From: a bacterium
Lineage (GTDB): Bacteria; UBP15; UBA6099; DSWB01
Assembly (NCBI GenBank): GCA_020061125.1
Contig: JAGUYV010000086.1
Span: 1-58,362 of the forward strand
Direction of reading: 5' to 3'
Length of the DNA: 58,362 nucleotides
The position numbers were made by a program, and so were the translations under genes. Below, in pieces: positions 34,858 to 43,194 of this stretch (position 1 is its first letter; every line of letters begins with the position of its first letter). The notes under the pieces were generated by a model. That model had not been told where the DNA came from. It worked only from the letters and a program-made list of their open reading frames with translations, and ran no database searches.

Positions 34858-36196
34858 GCACGATCCTTTTGGCGCCTCGATAGCGCAACACATCGCCGCT
34901 CTTGTTGGCCATGCGTTCTTCGACAACGCGGCCATCATTGTAGGTGAACTTGCGGTACAGGGCCGCGGACATGCCGCTGGCGCCCTTGCTCACAACCACG
35001 CGCTTGCCCGGCTCCAGGGTTTTGTCAACGGTCACTTTTTCACCGGGAAAGAACCGGCCCCACCATTCGCTGCGCAGTTCCACCTTGAATCCCGGCTTGA
35101 ATTCACTGTAAAGAGACACGGTGAACACGCCCTGCGTGGCGGTTGCGAACACGAACACGCTGTGCTCGTGGGGATTGCGGAATTTGAGATCGATCTGTCC
35201 GTAGGCCACAGCCGCGTCGCGTCCGGGATCCACATACGCGCTCGCCTGGCTGTGCGGCATCCAGTCGAACTCGTCCATGCCTGCGATCAGGGCCGCGTTG
35301 AACAGGGTGCTGCTGGGCTGGCACGCGCCACCGCCCCAGTCATCCTCGAACCGGCCGTTGGCGATCACGGGCGCGAGAAAAAAGCCATTGTCACGGTTTC
35401 GTTCGCCCACCGTGTCATTGTAGGAAAAGACGCCGCCCGGTTTGATTTCATGTCCCGTGAGCAGGTCCGCCACGCGGCGCAGGTTCTTGGTGCGGTTGAT
35501 TTTGCCTTCGCTGAATTTGGTCTGAAAGGTTGCCAGAGGGCTGTTGAAATCAATTTTTCTGAACTTGTCTTCGGTGATTTCCGCAAGCAGCGTGCGCACG
35601 GGCAGGGCGATGCGCTTTCCGTGATACAGCGCCAGCGCGCGCAGGATGGCTTTGCGTGCGGCATCCCGGTCAAGCGCCTGTCCGTCTTTGTGCCGCGACC
35701 AGGTTTTTGTGTCCCAGTCCATGACAGCGTTCACGGGTTGCCGGTCAATTCTTAGTGCGGTCAGTTCGATAAGCGCGCGCACGGCCGCGGCGTCCCAGTG
35801 CGCCTGCACCGGCACATCCATGCCCCTGCGGTAAACCCTGTGCCTCTCGGCGAGTTTTCTCCCGAAAGGCTTGTCCCGGCCGACGGCCGCGGCGCGCGAT
35901 ACGGCGGTCTCAAGGTCCACCCGGTATGACAGTTCATCAAGGTCAATATTAAAATTCTTGCCCGCGGCGCTGATTTTAAATTCACTCGGTATCTGGAACT
36001 TCTTGTGCCTGCGGAGTAAGAGCAGGGCCTGCTGTTCGGTAAGCCCGCCCACGGGCACGCCGCCTATTGTGACGCCCAGCGGGATGCGCTGCGCCACATC
36101 CGGATACACCGCCACCCGCGCCACCAGCGCGGCCGCATGGAATGCGCTCACTGCTGCCAGCACAATTGCGATTTTCAGGATTGTGGTTCTGTTCAT
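34835..36196 (-). CDS. VanW family protein with YoaR-type peptidoglycan-binding domain
   Basis: A 453-residue protein with an N-terminal anchor (IAIVLAAVSAFHAAALVAR), a YoaR/PG_binding_4-like region (VPVGGLTEQQALLLLRRH and following), then the VanW domain (GHEIKPGGVFSYNDTVGERN, GGGACQPSSTLFNAALIAG, FDWMPHSQAS) and a C-terminal ~70-residue beta domain like G5. VanW occurs in some vancomycin-resistance clusters, but most homologues are ordinary envelope proteins of unknown biochemistry. First gene of a four-gene cluster VanW-PBP-SpoIID-peptidase transcribed from the promoter at 36237-36264. The cluster context supports a wall role, not resistance. Confidence 0.9.
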   Translation of the reverse strand: MNRTTILKIAIVLAAVSAFHAAALVARVAVYPDVAQRIPLGVTIGGVPVGGLTEQQALLLLRRHKKFQIPSEFKISAAGKNFNIDLDELSYRVDLETAVSRAAAVGRDKPFGRKLAERHRVYRRGMDVPVQAHWDAAAVRALIELTALRIDRQPVNAVMDWDTKTWSRHKDGQALDRDAARKAILRALALYHGKRIALPVRTLLAEITEDKFRKIDFNSPLATFQTKFSEGKINRTKNLRRVADLLTGHEIKPGGVFSYNDTVGERNRDNGFFLAPVIANGRFEDDWGGGACQPSSTLFNAALIAGMDEFDWMPHSQASAYVDPGRDAAVAYGQIDLKFRNPHEHSVFVFATATQGVFTVSLYSEFKPGFKVELRSEWWGRFFPGEKVTVDKTLEPGKRVVVSKGASGMSAALYRKFTYNDGRVVEERMANKSGDVLRYRGAKRIVRAGPDPQ

Positions 36197-36236
36197 TGCA
36201 TCCGAGCCGCACGCGCGATGTCGTTAATTATCAATA

Positions 36237-36264
36237 ATTGTACAGCCCGGCGGACCGGATTCAA
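36237..36264 (-). promoter_or_regulatory. Promoter of the VanW-PBP-SpoIID-peptidase cluster
   Basis: On the minus strand TTGAAT, 16 bp, TACAAT (-35 at 36259-36264, -10 at 36237-36242), 40 bases before the VanW ATG. Confidence 0.6.
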
Positions 36265-36283
36265 TGATCGCAAAACAGCCGCT

Positions 36284-37009
36284 TCAGTGGCGCAGAGACA
36301 AAAGCCCGGGAAGTTGCGCGAGTGTTGTGATTCGTGGAGCGGGAGCAGCCGGATTTCTGTTGAAGCGGTCAATAAGCACCCCGCGCACGCCCGCGGCGGC
36401 GGCGCCTCGCACATCGTCAACCGGATTGTCGCCCACCATCACGCAATCATCGGGCGCAACGCCCGCGCGCTCCATGGCAAGTGCGTAGATTTCCGGGTCC
36501 GGCTTCTGCATGTTGACTTCGGCGGACACAATGAACGGATCGAAAAATCCCCGCAGGCCGCGCAGCTCGAATACGCCCTGGAGCATGGTGGAAAAATTGG
36601 AAATCACGCCCAGCCGGAACCCGCGCTCTTTCAATATCTGTAGTGTGGGCAGTGAATTCGGAAACAGATCGAAGGAATGAAACTGCCTATAGAAATAGTA
36701 GATCTTGAGTCCCAATGCACGGGCGTCTCCGCTGTAATCGAGGCGCGAGACCAGGCGCTCGTACACATCGCCCCAGAATTCCTCATCCGCCTCGTCTGAC
36801 ACCGCATAGCGCCGCCCGGAATGGATCTCCGAGATCAGATATTGCACTGCGTCCGCGCTGTGCTTTTCCAGATCTTCTCGTTTCACCTCGAACCCGTTTT
36901 CATGCAGCACATGCTGAATGCCGTCGCGGAACTCCGGCACAGGCTGTATCAGCGTCATGCCCGCATCGAAAAAAACCATGCGGCAGGGAATGCTTCCGTT
37001 GTCATGCAT
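36284..37009 (-). CDS. HAD-superfamily hydrolase (subfamily IA)
   Basis: A 241-residue cytosolic phosphatase-like protein. Motif I is MVFFDAGMTLI (Asp nucleophile; the second Asp is replaced, as in many HAD-IA members with DAGGT), motif II VISNFS, motif III Lys in MQKPDPEIY and motif IV VMVGDNPVDDVRGAAAAG. A helical cap follows motif I. The substrate cannot be inferred. The ATG at 37009 overlaps the stop of the GNAT gene by 8 bases; longer frames run antiframe through the GNAT gene. Third gene of a Nudix-GNAT-HAD operon. Confidence 0.9.
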   Translation of the reverse strand: MHDNGSIPCRMVFFDAGMTLIQPVPEFRDGIQHVLHENGFEVKREDLEKHSADAVQYLISEIHSGRRYAVSDEADEEFWGDVYERLVSRLDYSGDARALGLKIYYFYRQFHSFDLFPNSLPTLQILKERGFRLGVISNFSTMLQGVFELRGLRGFFDPFIVSAEVNMQKPDPEIYALAMERAGVAPDDCVMVGDNPVDDVRGAAAAGVRGVLIDRFNRNPAAPAPRITTLAQLPGLLSLRH

Positions 37010-37544
37010 TACTCTTGTTCTCCAGTGCGCGGAACTCGCGATCGAGGATGCCCATGACCGCCACATCATAATAGCAGCCATTGCGGAACAGCGCATCCCG
37101 GTGCACGCCCTCGGGGCGGAATCCGCATTTTTCATAGCAGGCCCGGGCGCGGCTGTTGTGCGCATAGTGGTACAGATTGACCCTGTGCAGGTTGAGTTCA
37201 TGGAACGCGAAACGCAGCAGAGCGCGCACCGCGTCCTCTCCGTACCCGCGGCTCCGGTAACGAGCTTCCCCGATGAGGATTCCGAGGTGCGCGTTCCGGT
37301 TCTTCCAGTCTATCTGGTGAAGGCCGATGCTGCCGATGTGGATACCGCGCTTTGTGCAGATTGCGAACACATGGTCGCTGTTGCTTTCAAGCATTTCATC
37401 GTACCACTTGCGCGTAGCGCGGAGCGGAATGGGACGATGCAGAGTCAACCACTGGCGCACATCCGGATCGTTGACCCACCGGTTGGCGTTCTTGAGGTGT
37501 TCCGGCTCCAGGGCGTGCAGTTCGGTTTTGTTTCCGGGTATCAT
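37002..37544 (-). CDS. GNAT family N-acetyltransferase (RimJ/SpeG-like)
   Basis: A 180-residue acetyl-CoA-dependent acetyltransferase. The acetyl-CoA loop is in LGILIGEARYRSRGYGEDAV, the usual R/Q-x-x-G-x-G/A region, and the C-terminal block NLHRVNLYHYAHNSRARACYEKCGF is typical of RimJ/RimL/SpeG-type enzymes acting on protein N-termini, polyamines or nucleotide sugars. Which of these is its target is unknown. GGAGA eight bases before the ATG at 37544 fixes the start. It lies 22 bp after the Nudix gene and overlaps the HAD gene. Confidence 0.9.
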   Translation of the reverse strand: MIPGNKTELHALEPEHLKNANRWVNDPDVRQWLTLHRPIPLRATRKWYDEMLESNSDHVFAICTKRGIHIGSIGLHQIDWKNRNAHLGILIGEARYRSRGYGEDAVRALLRFAFHELNLHRVNLYHYAHNSRARACYEKCGFRPEGVHRDALFRNGCYYDVAVMGILDREFRALENKSNA

Positions 37545-37566
37545 GATTCCATCTCCCGAGCTTGTG

Positions 37567-37989
37567 CTAAAAAGAAACCAAGTCGAGGCGTCTGGCCGCG
37601 TCCAGGGCGTGCTCCAGAATGAGGGCGTGATCGAACGCAAGATCCGCGGGCTGTCCTGGCACGAAGAGAGCGGCCTCGGCCGCGTCGTCCGCGCCTTGCA
37701 GTTCGCCTGACACGGCGCGCGCGATGTACACCACGCTCACGGTGTGGCCGCGCGGGTCGCGCGCGGGATCGCTGTACACATTCAGCAGGGCCAGCAATTC
37801 GATGTCCAGGCCGGTTTCCTCTCTGGCCTCGCGAACAGCCGCGGCTTCCACGGTTTCGCCAATGTCCACAAACCCGCCGGGCAATGCCCACTGACCCTCG
37901 TACGGCGGGTTCTTTCTCCTGATTAAAACATATTCGCCATCCTTGAAAATCACGGCGTCCACGGTCAGCAGCGGGCATTTGGGCGGCAT
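37567..37989 (-). CDS. Nudix hydrolase
   Basis: A 140-residue Nudix pyrophosphohydrolase. The Nudix box is complete: [23 protein letters not shown] conforms to GX5EX7REUXEEXGU, here interrupted only by description; the signature before it (GQWALPGG) and RRKNPPYEG resemble ADP-ribose pyrophosphatase/NUDT-like members. Substrate not determinable. The ATG at 37989 is preceded by a G-run (GGGGGACA). First gene of a small operon transcribed from the divergent promoter region. Confidence 0.93.
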   Translation of the reverse strand: MPPKCPLLTVDAVIFKDGEYVLIRRKNPPYEGQWALPGGFVDIGETVEAAAVREAREETGLDIELLALLNVYSDPARDPRGHTVSVVYIARAVSGELQGADDAAEAALFVPGQPADLAFDHALILEHALDAARRLDLVSF

Positions 37990-38011
37990 GGTGTTGTCCC
38001 CCGGGGTTTGG

Positions 38012-38019
38012 ATTATAAT
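38012..38019. promoter_or_regulatory. Overlapping divergent -10 boxes between Nudix and glycosidase genes
   Basis: The palindrome ATTATAAT contains a perfect TATAAT on both strands (minus 38012-38017, plus 38014-38019). It is 22 bases before the Nudix ATG and 138 before the glycosidase ATG. Neither direction has a clear -35 box. The rest of the 168-bp gap shows nothing more. Confidence 0.45.
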
Positions 38020-38157
38020 ATCAAAATGTTTGCGCGCGTTGCGTGCGCTTTAATGAGACTTTTCCGGCGCTTGTCCGCCGCACGCCATAGATGCGCATCA
38101 CACCGGAGCACGCTCGGTTCATCAGTAATTATGAAAAACGCACAATGGGAATGCAAC

Positions 38158-39267
38158 ATGAAGAGGCGGCTTGCGTCCTGGATGTTCGCGCTGGCGCTGA
38201 TTGCGTGCGGCGCAAAGTCCTGGGCCGCGCCCGTAGTCATTAAGAACCGGTGGGAGCGCCAGGCGCATCCGTCCGTGATGTATTACAACTATATGGCGTC
38301 CGTGGACGGGCAGCCCGTTCGCATACACATTGCGGAAATTGATCTTGCCGGACAGGTGCGGCTACAGCCCGTAATGGCCTGGGACCAGATGGACCGGCTC
38401 GAAACCGTGACCAGCATCGCAAAGCGGCACAAACCCATTGTGGCCATCAACGGCAGTTACTTCAACATGGACCCGCGCGACGCCTTCCCGGTCGGGTTTC
38501 TGATGCTCGACGGCCGCGTGGTGTATTTTTCGCACACGCACCGCAGCGCATTCGGGCTGACACGGGACAATGTGCCCCTGTTCGGATATCCGCGCACGCG
38601 CGGCTCGATTTATGTCGAAGACACGGGCGAATACTTTTACATAGACGGCATGAACCGCGAGCGCAGCGCCAACCAGGCCATCGTGTACACCATGGAATAC
38701 GGCAAGCGTACGGTCACGAAACGCTCACAACTGGAAATCGTGGTGGAGCGCGGCGTGGTGCGCGAGTTCGGCACAGGCAACATGCGCATTCCAACGGACG
38801 GGTTTGTGATCTCGCTTGCCGGGGACGCCATGAAGTACAAGCGCATGTTCCGCATGGGCGCGCCGGTGAAGCTGTACTTCGTAATCGAGGCGGAATGGCT
38901 GCGCGTGTTCAACTCGCTCACGGGCGGCCCCATGCTCATGCGCGGCGGCCGCATTGTGGTGCAGGAAACGCAGTCCGAACAATTCAAGCGCAGCATGCAC
39001 GCGCGCAACCCGCTCACGGCCGTGGCCAGCAAACCCAACGGCCATCTGCTGTTCGTGGTGGTGGACGGCCGCAGGCCCGGACACAGCGTGGGCTTGAGCT
39101 ATGTGGAATTGTCCGATTTTCTGCGCGGCATCGGCGCAAACAACGCCATCGCCATGGACGGCGGCGGGTCCAGCACCATGGTCATCAACGGCGAACTCGT
39201 GAACAAACCTTCGGACGGCTCTCCGCGCGGGGTCACCAACGCCCTGTGCGTGTTCCAGAGAAAGTGA
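38158..39267 (+). CDS. Exported phosphodiester glycosidase family protein (NAGPA-like)
   Basis: A 369-residue exported protein: signal peptide MKRRLASWMFALALIACG...AA. The NAGPA domain, named after the enzyme exposing mannose-6-phosphate by removing GlcNAc from a phosphodiester, is recognisable from PIVAINGSYFNM, LTGGPMLMRGG, LFVVVDGRRPGHSVGLSY, ELSDFLRGIGANNAIAMDGG (with its catalytic-region Asp) and GGSSTMVINGELVNKPSDG. In bacteria it probably acts on exopolymers or teichoic/phosphoglycan linkages. The start at 38158 sits after GGGAAT; an ATG 27 bases earlier without a site is possible. DUF3467 follows after 38 bp. Confidence 0.88.
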   Translation: MKRRLASWMFALALIACGAKSWAAPVVIKNRWERQAHPSVMYYNYMASVDGQPVRIHIAEIDLAGQVRLQPVMAWDQMDRLETVTSIAKRHKPIVAINGSYFNMDPRDAFPVGFLMLDGRVVYFSHTHRSAFGLTRDNVPLFGYPRTRGSIYVEDTGEYFYIDGMNRERSANQAIVYTMEYGKRTVTKRSQLEIVVERGVVREFGTGNMRIPTDGFVISLAGDAMKYKRMFRMGAPVKLYFVIEAEWLRVFNSLTGGPMLMRGGRIVVQETQSEQFKRSMHARNPLTAVASKPNGHLLFVVVDGRRPGHSVGLSYVELSDFLRGIGANNAIAMDGGGSSTMVINGELVNKPSDGSPRGVTNALCVFQRK

Positions 39268-39305
39268 CAGGTCCCGGCGCGAGCTGGGGAGGGAGGAATT
39301 CCAGC

Positions 39306-39653
39306 ATGGCAGACGACGACAAAAAAACACAGGACCCCCAACCGGCTCCAGCGCCGCCCAAGGAAGTGCGGGTGAACATGAGCGACGAGGTGCGGGACGG
39401 CAACTACGCCAATTTCGTGCGCATCCAGCACACGGCCATGGATTTCCGTCTGGATTTCGCCAAAGCCGTGCCCGACGAAAACATGCTCAATATGGTGGCG
39501 CGCCTGTTCATGAGTCCCATCCACACCAAAATGTTCCTCAAGGCGCTCGAAGACAACATCACGAAGTACGAAGCACAGTTCGGGACCATCGAGCTTACGC
39601 CCAACGCCCAGGCCGTGCCCCTGCACGGCGCGTCTTCCAGGGCCACGCATTGA
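39306..39653 (+). CDS. DUF3467 protein
   Basis: A 115-residue cytosolic protein with a charged Pro-rich N-terminus (residues 1-20) and the DUF3467 core: GNYANFVRIQHTAMDFRLDF, then MSPIHTKMFLKALEDNITKYE and FGTIEL. DUF3467 proteins are small, widespread and of unknown function. GGGAGG about 12 bases upstream supports the ATG at 39306. It lies 38 bp after the glycosidase gene and is convergent, with only 7 bp between stops, with the LptD-like gene, so the two transcripts probably overlap. Confidence 0.85.
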   Translation: MADDDKKTQDPQPAPAPPKEVRVNMSDEVRDGNYANFVRIQHTAMDFRLDFAKAVPDENMLNMVARLFMSPIHTKMFLKALEDNITKYEAQFGTIELTPNAQAVPLHGASSRATH

Positions 39654-39660
39654 TCCGCCG

Positions 39661-42009
39661 TCAGTGAAAATGGATCGCCAGATAGTAGTACATGGGATAA
39701 ACGCCGTAGGATTTATATTCACTCTTGGTCATGACAAATTCAAGCTGCATCCGGCCCGCATTGCGCAAATCTCTGACATACCGCAACTGCTCCAGCCTGG
39801 TTCCAAGAAATTCATCGTCCAGATCCCACACCGCAGTAAGCCATGAATCTCCGGGAAGGGCCATGACAAGCTGCGCGGTCTCGGATTGCAGGCGTCCCGG
39901 ATAGTCCCATGAGGATCCGGTGAACTCCGGCTCGAAAATGGCGTTGAGCCGCAGGGACCAACGCGAAGAACCGCGATAGCCGATGTATCCGTGCCAGTAT
40001 CCATAGCCGCTGCGAACATAGCGCGAGGCCAGGTAGTGAGCGCCCAGGGTGACTTTCTCCAATGGTGTCCAGGTCACGCCCGCGCGGCCCAGAGCCTGTT
40101 CGCGGCCGTTGGACTGCAAGGAATGGCGTTCGCTGTCCAGCAATCCGTCAGTGAACCGCAATTCGTCCCGGTCGCGGTAAGAGGAGTCGTACCGGAACTC
40201 GCCGCGGAAGTTGAACCAGGCGTTGCGGCCCAGCGCCAGAGGTTCGCCGTAGAACATTGCCGAAAAACTCTTATTCAGATCGCGCTCTTCGGTTTCATAG
40301 CCGCGAAGGCCGATGAATGAGTTCCGGTAGTCAAGCTCGACATCCTGAAGGGACCGGCTCCATGACAGACTCGCGGACACGGAAAGATATGCTGGAATGC
40401 CGCGGATCTTGAACGGCTCGAGAGCGATCGCAAGGTCAACATCGTGCATGCGGTATGTGCTGTTCATGGCGTAAGAGATATTGCTGCCGCTGCTCTCGCT
40501 TCCTGTGTGCATGCTTGAGAGCGACACTTCGCCAAGCAGCGGTCCGCGCTTGTGATTCACCCACGCGGACACCCGGTTCGTCCGGTAATTCGCATTGATG
40601 CTGTCGTAGTCGGTGACATTTGCGGTGTAGGTGAACCGCTGGATACTGCGGTTTTGAAAGGTGTAATAACTCGCGCTGCCGGAATAATAAAAGCCGTCAT
40701 CGTCATTGTCCGCGTAGAGTGACAATACATTAGGGCCGCGGATGTATTGCTTTTGGATGGAATATTGCCCGTAATGACCCGACCCAGGCCACTGGTTCGA
40801 CCAACCGTGCCGCTCGTAGGCGCGGATGTAGCCCTTTCCATGGACATTGCCGGCGTAAATGTATTCCGCGGAATCCTGGATCAAGCGATAGTCATAAGCC
40901 GGAGCCTCGTTCAACGATACAAAACGCGGAGTGAAACCTTTTTCGTAAAGGTTGCCGGTGCGCGTCGTGAAAACAGGCGCGGCGCCGGGCGAGCCGTCCG
41001 CGTTCGCGTATGTGACATTGTGGAATGTCAGCCCGCCGTTGTCCTGTGAAGCGGGAACCATAACCGCGCGTTGCGCCGTGATGCTCGCCTGCGGGGATGC
41101 ACCGTAAAACGGCACATCGTCAATGTTCGCGAGGCTCGTAACATTCGCCGCAGGCTCCAGAACGGCGCCCATGAAAAACTGCTTTTCAGAAGAGGTGTTC
41201 GGCCAATCCCAGTACTGGCCCATGCGCGCGGCGGAGAAAAGGAAAGTCTGCCCGTTCCTCACGGCGCGTCCCTCGAAGGTGCGCAGGTGCAGCAGAATGA
41301 GATCCGCGGGATAGTGAAAATCTTCCAGGAACCGTGTGTAGACGAACGCATTGCCCTGCGCGGCGAGAACGCCCCGGTTCAGGTCCATGCGGATTTCGTC
41401 CGCGCGCACGAACAGCCCGCCGTTGCTGTACAGCGCATTTTCAGCGCGCAGAATTTTCCTGCACCAGTCATATTCAATGGTGTCCGCATCCAGGATGAAA
41501 GAGATGTCTTTGACCAGGGGTGTGCGCGGGCACGCGGCCCCGGCTGATGGCGAAGGGATCGGATGCGCGGAAACAACGGGGGACGGCTGCGGATTTTCAT
41601 GCCCGGGTTCCGGCGGCGGTTCATTTTCGGGTTTGGGTTTCCTTGTGTCTGGCGCTTCCGGCTCGGGCGCAGGTTCAGGTTCCGCGGTCGGGGCAGGGGA
41701 GTCCTGCGCGATTGGGGCTGCGCGTTCCAGTTCCGGCGCGGGTTCGGCTTGCGGGGCCGGGACCGCCACCGAGTCTCCGGGTTTGAGGCCGGGCAGTTCA
41801 TAGATGCTGCCGGGTTTGGGCGCGGACTCGGGCAGGGCGAGGATGTCTGGAACGCGCTTTACGGAACCGTCGGGACGGCGCACATCGCCTGTTTCCGCTT
41901 CCAGGGAATAGGGCGACGCCACGGATTCTTCGGCTGCGGTGCAACGGCACACAAACACGCAAGCAAACAGAGCGAGAACCGCAGCCGATGTTCGCATGAA
42001 CTGTGACAT
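39661..42009 (-). CDS. LptD/OstA-like outer-membrane protein
   Basis: A 782-residue outer-membrane protein. A signal peptide (VLALFACVFVCRCTAA) is followed by ~140 residues including a long Pro/Glu-rich linker (~80-160), then an OstA/LptA-like beta-jellyroll (FILDADTIEYDWCRKILRAE, RADEIRMDLNRGVLAAQGNA) and about 500 residues of amphipathic strands ending LAIHFH. This is the layout of LptD, which inserts lipopolysaccharide into the outer leaflet. The barrel is divergent and I cannot confirm the LptD-specific cysteine network, so another OstA-type export protein is possible. The C-terminus lacks the usual terminal Phe/Trp (it ends in His). Downstream gene of the hypothetical-thioesterase-LptD run; 36 bp after the thioesterase. 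Confidence 0.68.
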   Translation of the reverse strand: MSQFMRTSAAVLALFACVFVCRCTAAEESVASPYSLEAETGDVRRPDGSVKRVPDILALPESAPKPGSIYELPGLKPGDSVAVPAPQAEPAPELERAAPIAQDSPAPTAEPEPAPEPEAPDTRKPKPENEPPPEPGHENPQPSPVVSAHPIPSPSAGAACPRTPLVKDISFILDADTIEYDWCRKILRAENALYSNGGLFVRADEIRMDLNRGVLAAQGNAFVYTRFLEDFHYPADLILLHLRTFEGRAVRNGQTFLFSAARMGQYWDWPNTSSEKQFFMGAVLEPAANVTSLANIDDVPFYGASPQASITAQRAVMVPASQDNGGLTFHNVTYANADGSPGAAPVFTTRTGNLYEKGFTPRFVSLNEAPAYDYRLIQDSAEYIYAGNVHGKGYIRAYERHGWSNQWPGSGHYGQYSIQKQYIRGPNVLSLYADNDDDGFYYSGSASYYTFQNRSIQRFTYTANVTDYDSINANYRTNRVSAWVNHKRGPLLGEVSLSSMHTGSESSGSNISYAMNSTYRMHDVDLAIALEPFKIRGIPAYLSVSASLSWSRSLQDVELDYRNSFIGLRGYETEERDLNKSFSAMFYGEPLALGRNAWFNFRGEFRYDSSYRDRDELRFTDGLLDSERHSLQSNGREQALGRAGVTWTPLEKVTLGAHYLASRYVRSGYGYWHGYIGYRGSSRWSLRLNAIFEPEFTGSSWDYPGRLQSETAQLVMALPGDSWLTAVWDLDDEFLGTRLEQLRYVRDLRNAGRMQLEFVMTKSEYKSYGVYPMYYYLAIHFH

Positions 42010-42045
42010 TAAGGATCAGTCCCGGTGTTGCTGTATGTCCGTTGA

Positions 42046-42489
42046 TTATACCACGGCAAGGGAACGGCCTTCCAGGGTTTCCATGCGGTCAATGAGTTTG
42101 CGCGGAAAATCAAGGCGGCGCTGTTCCCGGTAGTGGTAGAACACGCCGAGGCTTGTTCCCACGGCGACGACCTCGTGCCGGTTGAGGCTTACAATCTTGT
42201 ATTCCATTTTCATCTCGCTGCCCTGCAAGGCGACCGTGCGCACGCCCGTGAGCGCGGTGTCCGGGAAAAACAGGGGTTTGATGTACTTGCATTCCGTGTG
42301 GGCCAGGATGGGGCCGATGCCGCGGGTTTCGAGATCGTCGGTGATGCCGATGCGGATGCCGTATTCCACGCGCGCATTTTCAAAATAGCGAAAATAGATG
42401 ATGTTGTTCACATGCTGGAAAGCGTCCATGTGCCCCCAGTCCACCTGACAGGGAACCACCACGGAAAAATCCTGAAGCAATTCGTGCAT
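42046..42489 (-). CDS. Acyl-CoA thioesterase (4-hydroxybenzoyl-CoA thioesterase/YbgC type)
   Basis: A 147-residue hot-dog fold thioesterase. The family signature VDWGHMDAFQHVNNIIYFRYFENARVEY is present with Asp22 of the 'DxxxHVNN' motif as the catalytic residue; the later TGVRTVALQGSEMKMEYKIV strand completes the fold. Members hydrolyse acyl-CoA, and YbgC-type proteins work near Tol-Pal or phospholipid synthesis. Substrate unknown. It lies 42 bp after the hypothetical gene and 36 bp before the LptD-like gene. Confidence 0.92.
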   Translation of the reverse strand: MHELLQDFSVVVPCQVDWGHMDAFQHVNNIIYFRYFENARVEYGIRIGITDDLETRGIGPILAHTECKYIKPLFFPDTALTGVRTVALQGSEMKMEYKIVSLNRHEVVAVGTSLGVFYHYREQRRLDFPRKLIDRMETLEGRSLAVV

Positions 42490-42531
42490 GTTTCCAAAGC
42501 CTCCCAGAGAATGTGCCCGTGGCGGCCCGTG

Positions 42532-43122
42532 TCACAGGGCCGAGGGCAGAAACAGGAGCACGCGCCAGCGGTCATCCACAAGACCCGCGAGCACATGGTG
42601 AGAAATCATGGTCTCCCCCTGACGGTCCATATTGATGGTCATGCGCAGGATGCCGCAGCCCTGGACGCCCAGCGCATCGTGCGCGTCCTGCATGGTCTGC
42701 TCCGTCAGATCTTCGTCGCGCAGGCCCGCGGCTATGGTCGCGAAGGATTCGCCGCAGCTCGCGATTTGCGCGCTGTGCACTTTGCAGTATTTCATGGCCA
42801 GATCATGGGAAGAAGCGGAGAAACGCTGCGCGTCCGCGATGTGTGCGGGATCACCGCCCTGCATGGCGTAGAAGAAAATCTCGGAATCCTGAACCAGCGC
42901 CGGGTACCATGTCTCGGGTCCGCAGATGTCGCGCGCCAGGTCGTCAATGGTGTCCGCACCCTGGTAAGCAGGCGCGCCCTGGAAAGATTCCGGCGCAAGG
43001 AATGTTTTGCGCTGTGCATCGCGGTCCGCGAGCATGGCGCGCCGAAGCGACAGCGCGCCGAACAGGGCCGCAGCCGTAACAAGCGCCAGAATCAGCAGGG
43101 ATTTGGGATCCGCCTTGCCCAT
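42532..43122 (-). CDS. Hypothetical membrane-anchored protein
   Basis: A 196-residue protein of no recognised family. A short basic start is followed by one hydrophobic helix (SLLILALVTAAALFGALSL), then a periplasmic domain with four cysteines at irregular spacing (ICGPE, KYCKV, ASCGES, QGCGIL) that could form disulfides. The C-terminal half has a beta-alpha look with TMQDAHDALGVQGCGILRMTIN and a closing hydrophobic strand. Its ATG follows directly after the T-run of the hairpin at 43123-43160, and there is no Shine-Dalgarno sequence, so expression may depend on read-through or a start near the gene. It begins the run to the thioesterase and LptD-like gene. Confidence 0.7.
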   Translation of the reverse strand: MGKADPKSLLILALVTAAALFGALSLRRAMLADRDAQRKTFLAPESFQGAPAYQGADTIDDLARDICGPETWYPALVQDSEIFFYAMQGGDPAHIADAQRFSASSHDLAMKYCKVHSAQIASCGESFATIAAGLRDEDLTEQTMQDAHDALGVQGCGILRMTINMDRQGETMISHHVLAGLVDDRWRVLLFLPSAL

Positions 43123-43160
43123 AAAAACCGGCGTCCCCGCATCATGGCGCGAGGACGCCG
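43123..43160 (-). terminator. Intrinsic terminator or attenuator directly before a start codon
   Basis: On the minus strand an 8-bp perfect stem (43153-43160 with 43129-43136) is followed by G and five T (complement of 43123-43127), 35 bases past the SPFH stop. The next gene's ATG (43120-43122) begins immediately after the T-run, so the hairpin may also control that gene. Confidence 0.65.
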
Positions 43161-43194
43161 CCTTTCATCCAATCGTTGCCGTCATGGTCCCCGG

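Noticed and set aside
34835-36196. Vancomycin resistance cluster suggested by VanW
   Set aside because: No VanH, VanA/B ligase, VanX or VanRS genes are present, and most VanW homologues are ordinary envelope proteins.
38896-39305. Longer start for the DUF3467 gene running back into the glycosidase gene
   Set aside because: The upstream part is an Arg/His-rich shadow of the glycosidase; the GGGAGG-led ATG at 39306 gives a protein of normal family length.
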